Shown: positions 45,307 through 58,063, numbered from the stretch's first letter. The stretch is DNA of 64,000 bases from Brachypodium distachyon (GCF_000005505.3 NC_016132.3:42794914-42858913); one strand, 5' to 3'. Made by a program: numbers and translations. The notes: a model not told the origin generated them from the letters alone.

Positions 45307-45984
45307 ATAATATTGTATAATTATGAAAATAAAGTTCAGTCAAATGGTAGTTTTTCTTTATCACAGGTTGCTGCTTGAACATGGAAAATTGAATTCTAGA
45401 CATATGAGGAAACCGGCTCTTTGTACCTTATGCATATTAGATCAGTAGAAATAGGGCGTGGATAATATGGACACACTCCAATTGAATTTGGTTATTTGTT
45501 CTCGTGTAGATCGTTAATTTAATAGTATTAGATTAGTACATGAAATCAATTTTTTGATCCCGAGCTAGGTGATCGTTTTTACATGATTATAATTAGCATA
45601 GCAGAATGCAATGGTATTTTTTCTCTCCCAAAACTACAATCGGTCATTTTATTGAGTTATGTTAGATAGCTCTGCTCACAGCGTCTTGAAAGGTCATGGG
45701 AAACGTTTCTGTACAATTTGATTTTGTGGATTCACCATTATTATAGTCTTGCCTCCACTAAGATAAGTATAAGTATATATCGTCGGCCCTTCTCATTGTA
45801 TATTGAGTTAGATACAATTCTACGTTCTTTTAGTTACATTTTTTATGTTTTTTGTCATCTTTAAAGTGAAGCTAATGTGTCCCTATAATATCTCTGGTTG
45901 TTGATATAGATTTCAAAATGTTCCTCGGAAGCTGACAAACCCAGATAAGGAATGGTCATGCAAAACTGCATTTTGTCACTGTAG
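45307..45984. other. Intergenic
   Basis: AT-rich DNA between the CACTA end and the FBD fragment. If exon 1 of that FBD copy existed it should be here, but no F-box sequence is visible. Confidence 0.5.
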
Positions 45985-46594
45985 GTGGGGACAAAGGCGA
46001 CTCGTACGTTTGGTGCAGGTTACAAGCATTATACTACGATCTTGGCAATATATTTCCAGTTTGGAATCGTTGATGAAGAGACGATATGTGGTGCTTTCAT
46101 TTCTAACATGTTTTCCAAGAAATCAGATATTGCATATTAAGTTAACATGTTCTACTGCGTGATCCTAGTCATTTGCGCACCCCAATTGAGACAGAAATAT
46201 GATTGAACTAACACATTGTTTGTAGTCTGGTGACCGTGTCCATCCCAACCCTCTGTCGAGTATGATTGCATGTTTTGGAGGAACAAATCCATTCTATAGA
46301 AATAAAAACTCCATTTTGAGACTGTTTTATGATTTCCAAGGGACTGATAGTGAACTTTCATTCATAAAGTCCATTCTGAGAACGGGCCAAGGTGCTTAAG
46401 AAGATGTGTTTTATATTCTCCGATGATGTCTTTACCGTCATGGTAAATGAGACGAGTGCGAAACTAGAAAGCGCGATGGCTGAGGTTGAATGGGCTAGTC
46501 CAAGTGTAGAAATCTGCTCGATGCAAACGGACAAAATGTGGGACTGCAAGACAGCATCTGATCCGGCCCCTTCCTTAGTGACCCTTTTGATTAA
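45985..46594 (+). pseudogene. Truncated F-box/FBD gene fragment (exons 2 and 3)
   Basis: 45985-46141 corresponds to exon 2 of the cluster genes: VGTKATRTFG, then ILAIYFQFGIVDEET, ISNMFSKK (compare ILALKVQFGVEEQ in cluster gene 1). After an intron of about 84 nt, 46226-46594 corresponds to exon 3: SGDRVHPNPL, FQGTDSELSFIKSIL, DDVFTVMVNETSAKLESAMA, KTASD and LSDPFD before a stop. The parts are in different frames, with at least three small shifts, and there is no F-box exon upstream. It is a dead copy, oriented like the three intact genes. Confidence 0.7.
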
Positions 46595-47876
46595 TTACCT
46601 TGAAGATGCTTTGCTGCTCCTAGCACTACTCTGCAAGAGGTTACTGAATGGACAGTGAAGTTCTTGAAGGCAATCTCGTGCTCTGGGTTGTTGGACACTG
46701 AATGTTTCTTAATAATACAAATTCTGTACCTCTAGAAATATAATTTAAGTAGCTAGACATTACCATTATTTAATAATGTGTTTCCCATGTACTATTTCTT
46801 AACTAGGCATCTTGTTGGTTAAATGACGCAATCTACATTGCATACAATTTTGGCCTTTGACGTTGTCTGCATGATGAAATTTTCATATGACATGGTGGGG
46901 ATTCCTTAGTTGGGTGTCGTTCTTGCTTAAATGAAAGAAGAACAATTCTTTTCGCCTTTTACTACACAATCATTCATGAGATTTGATCGTAAAAGTATAC
47001 TGCGCAGATTCTTTTACTGTCGATCCTGAGATATTATCATAAAAGGCTTAGTGTTCTGCAACAAAATAATAGAATTTTCTGCTACACATAATTAAAATGA
47101 GTCGTGCCATGGGGGATGCGTTCGATCAGTTAATTTTCATTTTATATCAAATGATGCACCTGTTAATAACAAATCAAGCGATGCAACAAACTTTCTTTCT
47201 ATGATGCACATTAACTGTATGTGTTATAGTAAGCGAGATAGTATGCCTGAGCAATTCATCACCATGTATCTTTCATATTATTTTGAGCATGAGTTGTGCA
47301 AATACGTACCTCTTCATGCAGATGTGCAAACATCCAAGAATAGAAAATAACCATTGTTAGAGTAGCATAATTTGTGCAAACAGAAATGTCATTACATAAA
47401 AAAAAAGAGCTAAAAAAACTGCTCCCAGGAAAGACTTTGTTTGGCTACTAGCTAGTACACACTAGTACATGATAAATACTTACTGCTAATTGATATGGCG
47501 TGATGAATATTGCCAGGGTCTGACTTATATTTGACAAAAGTATCAGGCGAGGTCTACTTTGATCGAGCATTCTTTGGTCCTCTTCCAATTGCGCTAACTA
47601 GCTATGTTTTGTTTAAGTAGCTAAACTAGCTATGTATGCAAGCTGAATTCAAAAGAGAGATCAAATCACTTTTGATTATTAAACAGACCAAACCATATTT
47701 TACCATGGGCAAGAGAGAGTCTTAGAATTTAAACAGCACATATGTCATCTGAGTTAGATAGAGGTGCCAATCATCATTCAGGGAACCCAGAACACTTCAC
47801 AATGTTAATAAGAGTACAATATTGCATGAAGAAGAAATTCATTAAAAGGTTCACAAAGTAGGATAGCCAGACACCA
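46595..47876. other. Intergenic
   Basis: AT-rich DNA between two FBD pseudogenes. No gene, RNA or transposon end could be recognised. Confidence 0.5.
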
Positions 47877-48969
47877 TCAGCTTTTGAACTCGAAAGGGTC
47901 GCGAGATAGATCAGATGCTGTCTTGTAGTTCCAATCATGAATATTACCTCTGGAGATATCCAACGCAACAGTATCATTGGCCCATGCTGCTTCAGCTAGA
48001 CGGTGCATTACTCTATTCCTCATCTCATCTGGCAGAACAGTGTAAGAGATTCTATCGGGCAGGACGCATTTCCTCCAGCTTGATAGATGTTTCAACAATG
48101 CTTTTGATGAATGAATACTCGCTGTCTTTCTCCCCTTCGAACTCATGCAATACAATCTTCCTGAGTTTTGAAAATATGCATTCAATGGAGCAAATGTTGT
48201 CCTTCCAGAACGCGCTGTCGAGCTCGCCATCTGAAGGATTTGGAGACTTTAAAGCTGACTGCAAAACAAACAAGTTCATGAATATGGTTAGGTAATTCCC
48301 ACATGTACGTATATATATAATAATAATATGTATGCTGGGAGTGCCGCATCCTTATCTAATAAATATATGTGGAACGCATATATAGGTGAATTAATCAGCT
48401 CTAAGTATGTCACCCCTTCACTACGCCCCTGGCCAGTACGTAGTTTATCTTTTACCATAACAGTATTTTCAAACAGATGATTCGAAATTCATTTCTCTAG
48501 ATCTTTAAAATAAATACAATAGAGTTTGTTCAATAATTAGTTAACATGAAAATAATAATAGTGCCAAGGAAAAATGAGAGAAAGAAATGAATGTGATTCC
48601 ATGATTCCAAACAACCGGGTTGCATCCTTAAGTTTACACTAGAAAATATTCATATGTGTTCTTATATTCTCCATGTCTCTCCCCCTCTGCCCTAGATATG
48701 CGTATTATCATCAAGATATATATGCATAACAATTTGTTGTTAATTAACTAGATAACCTACACACATACAAAATAATTGTACATCATAGAGCACGCGCGCT
48801 CATTATATACCCTGAGCAAAAGATAACAAGTTTTCATTCTTATATATTAATAACTATAATAAAATTTACCACTATACGTACAGATGTATTTCATACAATA
48901 TATAGTTGTCAGTATTTATAAAGATAATGCTGGTCAATTATAATATATAGATGAATTTTACGCATAAGA

Positions 48970-49000
48970 TTGATAATGCTCGCTAATTACATAACTCACG
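48970..49000. other. Intron 2 of the FBD pseudogene (marker entry)
   Basis: The whole stretch 48259-49863 is the second intron of the pseudogene. It is AT-rich, holds the microsatellite listed below, and contains no recognised gene; two blocks of similar sequence (about 48720-48990 and 49310-49760, sharing 'CACACATACAAAA', 'GATCATAGAGCA(C/T)GCG' and 'CTCACTAATT' style phrases) suggest an internal duplication. Confidence 0.5.
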
Positions 49001-49092
49001 ATTTCATGATAAGGACTCAAATGTGCGCATGCTTATTTGGGAATAGTTCCATCTTGTATGAAATATGTGTCGATCTGGTCCGACTTCACTCA

Positions 49093-49118
49093 CATATATA
49101 TATATATATGTATGTATG

Positions 49119-49189
<71 letters not shown>
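49093..49189. repeat. (AT)n / (GTAT)n microsatellite
   Basis: About 97 nt: a short TA run, four GTAT units at about 49110-49125, then over 60 nt of uninterrupted TA. It lies in the second intron of the FBD pseudogene. Confidence 0.95.
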
Positions 49190-49192
<3 letters not shown>

Positions 49193-49909
49193 CTTTACAT
49201 AAATACAATCAAGTGTTTGATCAACAATTATCATGAATACAATAATAACACCAAGGGAACCAACCAAGAGAGAGAGAATGAACATACAGTACGTATTATA
49301 TATCATCAAGATACATAGGCATAAATTTTTTTGTTAACCAGACAACCTATGCACATACACAAAAAACAACATCGATCATAGAGCATGCGAAACAATTTAG
49401 GGCATTAATTCTATCATCACTGTAAAACATAAACATATATGATGCCATTGGAAATGAACATTATCATACATTGTCAAAAATATATGGGAATAAGACCGTT
49501 GGTGATTTATAGATATCACCGTTTTGTTCAAATTCATTGTCAATCTGAGGCATTTTAGATAATATATTAATCAGCATGTCTCTGGGCATATTGATCCATC
49601 TCTACAACTTTTCATCTGATATATATAGTGAAAAACATAATAAAATTTAACACTACATGTCTTCCATACACTATAGATCAATTTTATGCATAAGATAATG
49701 CTTACTAATTAGATGACTCAGCATTAATGATACTAACTCAAATTTACGCATACATATCTGACAATATGTCAATCTGGTCCGACTTCACTCAAGGGCAGAC
49801 CGGCAGATCGGTGTATATATGTGCAGCACGAAAAAAAATCCAATGCATCGATCAGTTAATTACCTTGATATAAAGGGTCTTGACATTTGGAAACAATCTC
49901 AGGAAAGTT

Positions 49910-50202
49910 TGTTAGGAATTAATCTTGTCTAGTCCGAATAGTACTAGGTTTGGGTTTTTGGCAAGTGTTGCCGTGTGTGAGTTCAGGTAGGATTAGATTT
50001 ATGGATTACTAATCCTTGCAAGTCTAGTCCTACCTAGTTGGACGTGTATATATACACATCCAAGGGTGCAAGCTTGTACCGTGGGATTTGAGAAAGAAAT
50101 AAAAAGAGAATAGAGGGCACGATACGCGCCCTTGGCCAAATAATCGTGTGATCGTTTGTGTGTGTGCGTCTTCATGTGATTGATCTTTGGGCAAACTCAA
50201 CA
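49910..50202. mobile_element. Solo LTR, 293 bp, with TSD AAGTT
   Basis: Starts TGTTAGGAATTAATC and ends CAAACTCAACA, with the 5-bp duplication AAGTT on both sides (49905-49909, 50203-50207). It contains a TATA-like GTATATATACAC near 50045. Removing it together with one TSD copy restores an open 144-nt FBD exon. Related sequence occurs at 39058-39234. The size and ends suggest a Copia-type LTR. Confidence 0.88.
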
Positions 50203-51285
50203 AAGTTAGCATCATGATTTCTTCCGATCGGACTCCAAACTTGACATCAATCGCCAATGTCTCAACACCAGTTAGCATTAGAGAGGGCCTGATTGTCATC
50301 CCTGGCTACAGTACAGCAAGATAAAAATGTTAATTAAGGTTAGCTGCTTCCATCAACCATAGAAAATATGAAACTAAAAGATCATATACATTATAAAGAG
50401 TGTGTTGTAGTACATTGATGGTAGTTTCTCCAATCTGGAGCACCTGGAGACCGGGAATGAGGTACCCGACGGAGCGAAGATTTTCGGCGCTTTCAGGGGA
50501 AATCTTAATTGTTGTCTGGGGAAGGACAACAGGCACAAACGGGCTCAACCCCGGCCACATAATGAGGTGCTCAAGGCACTTTGTGTCTACCAAGTTGAGG
50601 TCACAGGGCTTGAACAACCAGAGAAGCAAGCATTTCAGCCTGGGGTTGCGCACGGTCACGCACGCAGGCAAGCTGTGGCTGTAGAGGAAAATCAGCATCT
50701 CCAGGTTAGGGCAGCCGTTGAGCAAGGCGTCCAGGTTGTCCTCCGGCACTACGGCGTCGTGGAGGATGAGCTCCCTGAGTTTAGGTAAATCGACGACGAG
50801 CCGCTCCATATGTCGTCCGGCGAGTGCTCGTCTCTCAACATCCGCGGGAAGCGGCAGAAGAAGAGGAACAGGCGTTCCAGAGAGGTGCACCGGAGTAGAT
50901 CGACTGGAAGAACGTCGAGCGGAAGCGATATCACGTTTCCAGAGAGGTTTGTGATGACGAGGTCGCTGACGCCCTTGTCAGCGATATCCCGGATCCAGCG
51001 CCTGACGGTTTCCCCGTTTGTCCCTGCCATTCCGCAGGAGCTGAGGCGGACTGAGCCGAAGGGGCCTGGGTGGGAGGCGAGGATGCATGAAACTTTGCTC
51101 TCCACGCTCCCAGTCCCAGATCCGTCTAGGGGGAGGCAGAGCTCGGCGTCGTCAAGGTCGATGGTGGTGGATGGCCAGATGCATCTCCAGGTGGAAGAAA
51201 GGGCCATGGTGCGGACACCGTCCTTGAGGAAGAGCCTGGAGACGATCATGGACAGGACGTCGTTGGGGAGTTGGCTGATGCGGTC

Positions 51286-52984
51286 TTAGTCGCCGGATCC
51301 GGACCGGAGCCGGAGGATGATGATGAGATGACTTGATTGACTTCGCCGCCAACGGCATGGGAGATGCGCCTCGCGGCGGTGGAGACAGGTGGTTATCGAG
51401 GAAGGCGCACGGGGTGGCCAGAACTACGAATCAAGCGCTCCATGGTGGGTGGTCGGCGGCGTGGCCGGCCGAGCTGCAGGAAGAGAGAGGTGGGGATTAC
51501 TGGGAGAGGGGGGAGTTGCGGCGCAGCGGACTGAGAAAAGACTACTGGCCTGGGGAGGGGAGTGTCTTATGTCTAGCCTCTAGGGCTGGGGACAAACGTA
51601 GGGGAATTGTTTTCCTCGGGATCGGCATCCGATGACGCAATTCCTCGGACGCTCCTCCATTTAGAAACGGACGCGCCTCCATTTGAAACGGACGCGCTCC
51701 GGATGTGCGGAGAGCGCAGAGGAAAGCGGTCGACAATTATATTGCTCTCTCGTTCATGCTTAATTACCCTTATTAATTCTCGACATCCTTATCGCGGCTA
51801 ATGCAATTAAGCTGATGAGGTACCATCCTCATCCTTATCTATCAAAGGTCTACGGCTGCACCCATGGACTGCCATATACTCCCTCCGTCCCGAGTCTAGA
51901 TACATGTAATATTTCGTCACTTAATATGGGACAGAGGAAGTACATGAGAGGATGGCAAGATCAACGGAAAAAAGAAGGCGCTGGATTATTAGGTGTGTTG
52001 AAACATCTTTATCCAGCTGTAAAAAAAACATGTTTTGTCCTAAAGAGATCGACTACACGAGTTAAAGAGGAACTCAATCTGGTCTTCCACCGGCCAAGAG
52101 ATAGTGTACTATGCGGGATTCAGGGGCTTGGATTGCATCTTTCATTAAAGTTTTTTCCTTCTTCTTTCAGATGTAGTACATAACTGATTCATGTACTATA
52201 TATAAACATTTTGATAAAAAATTGCAGTAGGTTTTTAACCTACTGTTTTTCCTAATTAAAAAAAACAGACTACACAAAGCTTCGGTGGATCAGCGCATGA
52301 GATTATTTTGTTTGGTTCGGATTTTATTCAAATCTTACATTGCTGGAACAACTACAAAAAGAAACAAAACCTAACTTCCCCTCTCAAAAAAAAACCTAAC
52401 TTCCGTATTTCAAGTTGGACTGTAATCGGATCAATGCTCCCATGGGTGCAACCTTGAAAGTAGCAGAATTAAGTTGATGGAAAATCCCAGGCGCGCTAAT
52501 CTATCGAGGAATGAGCAATGACAACAATGCCGCACCGATATTTGTTCACAAGGTTCGGTGACGGTACAATGACAGCCATTAATTAGCAACAGATAGCAGG
52601 TAAAAAAAATTAGGCTGGGAAGGGGTGGCCCTCCTGGCATACACATAGCTCCGTCATTGACAAGGTTCACCTTTGCCGGATACATCACTGGGGCTATAAC
52701 TACGGGTGCTCCTCCCTGTTGATGCCCCCACAATACCGCATCAGTGTCAGGTTGGACACGTCACAAGCCACCGGCTCCCCCTACCTATGCGTGCGTGCGT
52801 GTGTGCGTGCGCCTCTTGGTTCCTTTATATATTAGGCTGGGTTACAAGTGTTCAAACTTAACCCTTAAATAATTAGAATTACAATTACAATGATAAACCA
52901 ACTTGTGCACATATTTGATAAATTCCAACATTAAGTAAAGGAGTGAATCAACATGGCAATCCAATTTTTTAGATACGAACTCTA
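51286..52984. other. Intergenic and former promoter of the FBD pseudogene
   Basis: 51290-51600 is GC-rich and probably the old 5' region of the minus-strand pseudogene. At 51652-51700 a 23-24 bp unit (CTCCATTT(A)GAAACGGACGCG) is repeated twice. 52780-52815 is a short GTGCGT-rich run. No gene is supported. Confidence 0.45.
51889..51940. mobile_element. Very short Stowaway MITE derivative, 52 bp
   Basis: CTCCCTCCGTCCCGAG at the left and TGGGACAGAGGAAG at the right, flanked by TA on both sides. The centre (TAGATACATGTAATATTTCG) is the same as in the longer Stowaway copy at 60593-60705, so this is an internally deleted member. Confidence 0.75.
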
Positions 52985-54478
52985 GTGCGTATATATATTT
53001 TGTGTTTGCCAGGACCTATAATTTTTACAACAGCTGTCGCCTGGGCTAAAGAAAATAAAGATTCCCAAGTTGTGGCAGGTCGTGAGTCTGGTACAATTTT
53101 TTGGGTAATTGGATCAATGTTGGTACTTAACCATGACCTGATTTATTCTCATAAGATGATATATATGGTCACAACTCAAGAAAACTTGATTTTCGAGATT
53201 TTATATCCTCCTTTTCAAAGAGGAAATAAAACAAGTTGTTTCCATTGATACCCTGTTGTGGCGCACCTAGACCTGTTGGGCTATCATTCATGTTCTATAT
53301 ATAAGTATTTTCGGGATATAGTTAAAGGCAATCTGATTTCAATGTTTGATGTGTGCTGGCATAATGTTTTAGTTGTCTTTAGACTTAATTTTTTTTATGC
53401 TTACTCTTATCACAAAAGAAAATTATGCCAAAACTATGAAGAAATTCAAGTCAATTTGCTTGCTCATTTGTAGTTTCAAAATCTTCACCAAAGTACTCAC
53501 CGGCTGTCCTCATTATAGATAGACTTATTGCTATGAACCGGTACTGTCTTCATAAACGGTAGATATATACATTTTGGAAAGGGTAGTCATTGCCCATGAG
53601 ATACTTCATACAATATATATGGTACTCTTCAGATGGGAAAGGCTTAATGTTTAAATTAATTACACTATGAGAGGCAATCTGTAGTTAAGAATGGCTTTGC
53701 CGTGGGAGTCAAACTTTGTACGTAGTTAGTTTTTCATCACACCGTAGCCCGTAGGGGCATGCGCGCGCGGAGGGGGTGGGGGATAAAGGATGTAGTGCTA
53801 GCATGATAAAATGCTTAATTATGTCGTGAATTATGTGTGGGAGGCATGATGAGTTTTGCAATATGCATATGGCACTTTATCTTTCTGAGAAGAAAATTAT
53901 AGAAGTGCCTGCCTTAATATGTGTTGGATTCTAACTTGCTTTGAATAATTTTGTAGCATGTGGATCAACTATCGTAAGAGTGATCTCATTCCTATGGACT
54001 ATGTTTTTTTTTTCAAAAATGGAAACTTATATTGATCTGAACGTTATTCCTATGGACTATCTGATCCTGAGTTTCAGCCATATATGTATATTTTTTTGGC
54101 ATGCCAAAAGTTTCGAATTTACACGTCAAATATCTTGGGACAACTCTGCTTTTTAACAAGCTCAGAATGAGCGATCATTAACCAGCAGTTGATAATATGA
54201 TCAGTATAATAGCAAGTTTGGAAGGGATATTATATTCTACACCCAGCGTGTCAGCCATCTGATTTCAGTGTGAGATTGCAACCTGAGTGTAGTAGGGGGT
54301 GATTTGGTGTAAGAGAAGTAGGTTGACACATAATGTACTTGTGCAAACTTTTTAACTATGGCTTCACCCAAACACGTGTGATGTTTTTTTTTTAAAAAAT
54401 TGAGGAAATGTGATGTTCTAATTGTAGAGATGATAGTGTTGTGCGCGGAAGGGTTTTGGTGAGAGAAAGAATGTTTTT
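52985..54478. other. Intergenic
   Basis: AT-rich DNA with short open frames that match no family. About 54005-54040 (poly-T, CAAAAATGGAAACTTATATTG) looks like another retroposon tail. Nothing else is supported. Confidence 0.45.
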
Positions 54479-56800
54479 TTGGGAACTTATCAAAGAGGCT
54501 CCGACGGCTCTTTGTTGATTTCTATGTGCGGATTTTACCTATTTACAAGCTTAGTTTTGGGATTATTACCTGCTTTCAAAGAAAGAGGACTCATCCCAAA
54601 TTCAGCAGTAAATGCCTATTTGTCTATTAAACATGTGCTACAAAAAGATTATGAAAGTGTGCACCAAACGGATTAATGTTGTGGCTAGCTCTATAATTAA
54701 ACCAACTCAATCGGCGTTTGTGTTGGATCGCTACTACATGAGACGGTCCATGAATTACACTCTAAGAAATTAGACGGTATTGCTTTTAACATTGACACCA
54801 AGCAGGACTATGATAAGGTCCATTGGTAATTTCTGCAGCAAACTCTCTGGATGAAGGTTTTTGCTGACAAATGGTGTGATTGGATTGACAGTTTGGTTAA
54901 AGATGGTTGTGTCTTCGTTAAAGTTAATGCTGTCATTGGACACTATTTTCAAACTAGAAAGGGTTTGCGTAAAGGCGATCCTATGTCTCCGATGTTATTT
55001 AATATAGTGGTTGATATGTTAGCTGTCCTGATCAAGCGGGGAAAAGGTCATGGTCGGTTGAATGGAGTTATTCCGCATCTTGTAAATGGGGTGTTTCTAT
55101 TCTTCAATTAATATGCTAATGATACGGTTATATTTTTGCAATCTAATATATGGAACGACTGGCCAAATACCTCAAGACGTTGTTGTGTGTCTTTGAGCAG
55201 TTATCTGCTTTGAAGATTAATTTTCATAAGAGTGAAATCTTTTGTTTCGGCGCAAGCTAAATATGGGGAGAACTAATACACTCAATTGTTTGGGTGTGGG
55301 GTCGGATCATTCCCTTACGTTATCTAGGGTTTCCGATCCATTTTTGCAAATTAATGAATAAAGAGTGGAAAGGGGCCGAGGATCATTCTGAGAGAAAGCT
55401 GTAAAGCCGGAAAGGTGAGCTCCTTTTCTAGTGGCGGCAGATTGATTCACAAAGTTATGATGTCCTTTTTTGAGGCTCCAAAAGACATTGCTAAGCGTCT
55501 CAATTTTATAGTTTGCGTTTCTTCTGGCAATGTGATGAGCACAAGCGGAAGTATCGGCTGGCAAGGTAGAATATTATATGTTGGCCCCGAGATCAAGGTG
55601 GTCTTGTGGTTGAGAATATAGAAACTAAAAGGTTTTGCATGTTGGGCAAGTGGCTGTTTAAAATTTTGGATGGTGAGGGGCTAGCTTTGGCATGAGCTAC
55701 TTCGTAACAAGTATCTTTATGCGAAGTCGTTGTCTCAGGTAGCTACACGAGCTTCTGATTTGCCGTTTTGGAAGGGGCTCTTGCACATGCGGATTTTTTT
55801 TCTTCCCACTCATTTCAATCATTTAATTACTACGAATAAAGGAATGAGTGTTTATTTCGGAGGACCAGTGGTTGGGTCATAACCCTCTCCAGGAGCAGTT
55901 CCCTTCTATTTTTGGATTTCGCTTAATCGACAAGCCTCGGTGGCAGATGTCCTGAGCGTCGACCAGCCAAATATCATATTTAGGAGTTGGGGCTAGATTG
56001 ACAGCTTGGGAAGAGCTTTGTACTAGGCTTGGTTTGGTTATCTTGTGCACCAACCAGATTCGTTTTCCTGGGTGTTGTCTATGTCAGGAGTGTTTTCTGT
56101 CAAATCTTTTTATCAGTGTTTGATTAACTCTGATTTCCAATTCCGTCACAACATTGTTTATAAACTTAAGATTCCTCTGAGAATAAAAAACATTGCGTAG
56201 CTTCAAGGAGTGGTGCTCATTAAAGATAATTTGGCCAAAAAAAATTGGAACGGTTGGAAAAACAAAATGTGTCTTCTGTGACCGGCAGGAGACCATTCAA
56301 CTATTGTTTTTTTAGTGTCACATGGCGTGTTTGGTATGGAGAATTGTTTTTGTGGCTTTTAAGTTACCACCCGCTTGCATTACGAATATTTTTGGTCGAT
56401 GGCTTAGGGGGGTGAGGAAATCGCTTCCGTCACTTATCCTTGTAGAGACTTGTGTGATTTGCTTTTCTATATAGAATTGCAGGAATGGTTTTGTTTAACA
56501 AGAAAAAAGTTTCCAATTTGTTGCATGTTATTTTTCAGGCATGCATTGGTTCCGTACTTTGTCCTCGCTGTTTCCGACGTCGGTCAAGGTGTCTATATAT
56601 TTTGGATGCAACTGTATGAAGATGGTAACACGAGAGTTTTTCAACCGGTTTGGATGGCGCACTGGTCTTAGGCTTCAGAAGTTCAGATAGATGATTTATG
56701 TTTTTTTTTTGCTGTTTTATCGTAACTTGTGAGACAGATGTGTTGCTGTATATTGTAATACAGTAATACAATTGATGTATGCATCCATGCATATGCTCGA
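54479..56800 (+). pseudogene. LINE (L1-like) reverse transcriptase remnant
   Basis: Plus-strand blocks follow the order of a plant L1-type ORF2: VVASSIIKPTQSAFVLDRYY (about 54680-54740); FQTRKGLRKGDPMSPMLFNI and PHLVNGV...YANDTVIF (54940-55135; the last is the YADD-type catalytic box with Asp changed to Asn); LRYLGFPIHF (about 55325); FSSGGRLIHKVMMSF (about 55430); and a zf-RVT-like C-terminus, FSVKSFYQCLINSDFQF with KLKIPLRIK (about 56100-56190). In-frame stops and shifts break it throughout. The 5' end, endonuclease domain and poly-A tail were not found. It would copy its own RNA at the target site if intact; it is dead. Confidence 0.8.
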
Positions 56801-58063
56801 AAGGAAGAAAAAAAGCTGCCCAGCAACCGGGGCTGACAGACGCTGAAGACGGATACGCAGGCGTGTGTATGATATTGCACGCTACAAACGTGGGATAGGG
56901 GAACCGAAGGAGTGCGAGTTAGGCCTTGGGCTGGTGGCCCCATTGCCTCGGCCTAGATGGGCCTGATCTACGTCTACGAAATCTGGGTGTGTTGACCACG
57001 AAGGGGAAACACGATTAACCCAACCCCCTACTTGAAATAACGCAAACGGCCAACGCGGTATCGCTACGAAAGACCTTAGTATTTGTCTCCGGCGGCGTAC
57101 GTCTCTCCCGTCTCCGGACCGTCGGCCTGCATATACGTCTCCGGCGGCATCTCTCTCATCTCCGGTACGTATCTAATTCCCATTACAAGCTATGGTTAAT
57201 CGATTATGCCAGTAGGGTAGACCGGTAGAGAGTATAAGAGAGACTTGTGGTTGCTAGCGCGCGCGACGGAGTAGTTGATTGGGTCTTGATTTTTCCGAAC
57301 GTTTCGAGGAGCCTGGCAATATGGCATAGTTCACTGCCATGCCCGGAGGGGCGGAAGTAGTTAATAATTTGGTGGCTGCCGGACGAGCGAAATTGATACG
57401 ACTATGTTGCGCCTGCGCTACCACGCACCATACCGGCGACTCCAACAAGCACGCGAATTCAGGGCTACGGTGCCCCGGTAGGCCGGGTCTCCGACTCTCG
57501 GCGCGGCTCTCTTCTGACTCGCCTCCGAAAGGACCGAGAGGTTCGATGGCGCCGCCGGTGAACCGAGGCAGAGTGTAGCTCGCAGGTGGCGGCGCAAGGG
57601 TGAGTTGGCGACAGGTTCGTCATTCTTGGCTGGCACTGGCAGGCAGGCGCTCAGGGGCTGGCTGGGGACTGGGGTGGCGTGGGGACCAGTATACAACTGT
57701 AACAAACGTTTCCGCTTCTGAATAGAAAGGTCCAAGGTTCTCCCAGAGTTGATGTGGAGACCATGAGTAATAAATTGAGGAAATTGAATTGACATAAACT
57801 AGAAAAAAAATTAGGTTTAATTACCTTACATAATGTGTCTCTACCTATCTACTATTTGGCGTGGAGAATATCTGGGAATTTAATTAGCACATCATGTGCA
57901 CAGCTGTGTTCAAATCTTCCACGATTCGAAACAGATTGTGCTTCTGTTTCTCGAGACGACGCTTGCGGATTAAGAATTGCGATTAACGGCATGCCAAACT
58001 CCTAGCCGTAAAGCCCTCACTTTGTTCTGCCCTGGCTAGGCATAGAGTCCACGGCGACTTGTA
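56801..58063. other. Intergenic upstream of the transporter gene
   Basis: 57086-57165 holds two imperfect copies of GTCTCCGGCGGC...TCTC...GTCTCCGG. 57330-57600 is GC-richer, with short open frames on both strands and no recognised product. The last 200 bp form the transporter gene's promoter; no clear TATA box was seen. Confidence 0.45.

Larger units (their letters stand above)
47877..51285 (-). pseudogene. F-box/FBD-LRR pseudogene with solo LTR in exon 2
   Basis: Exon 1 (51285-50414) starts at DRISQLPNDVLSMIVSRL and has ALSSTWRCIW, LRR-like CTSLERLFLFFC, LPKLRELILHD and NLEMLIFL, ending GETTIN at a GTACTA donor. A stop (TAA, 51286-51288) directly precedes the F-box, and a frameshift near 50840 splits the exon. 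Exon 2 is in two pieces, 50305-50203 and 49904-49864, which together make exactly 144 nt and read PGMTIRPSL, VETLAIDVKFGV, FLRLFPNVKTLYIK across the insertion. Exon 3 (48258-47877) has ECIFSKLRKIVLHEFEG and YSFIKSIVETSIKLEEM, a one-base frameshift near 48065, then KTASDLSRDPFEFKS and stop. Intron 2 is about 1.6 kb with AT microsatellites. Four independent lesions show it is dead. It lies opposite to the other members. Confidence 0.85.
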
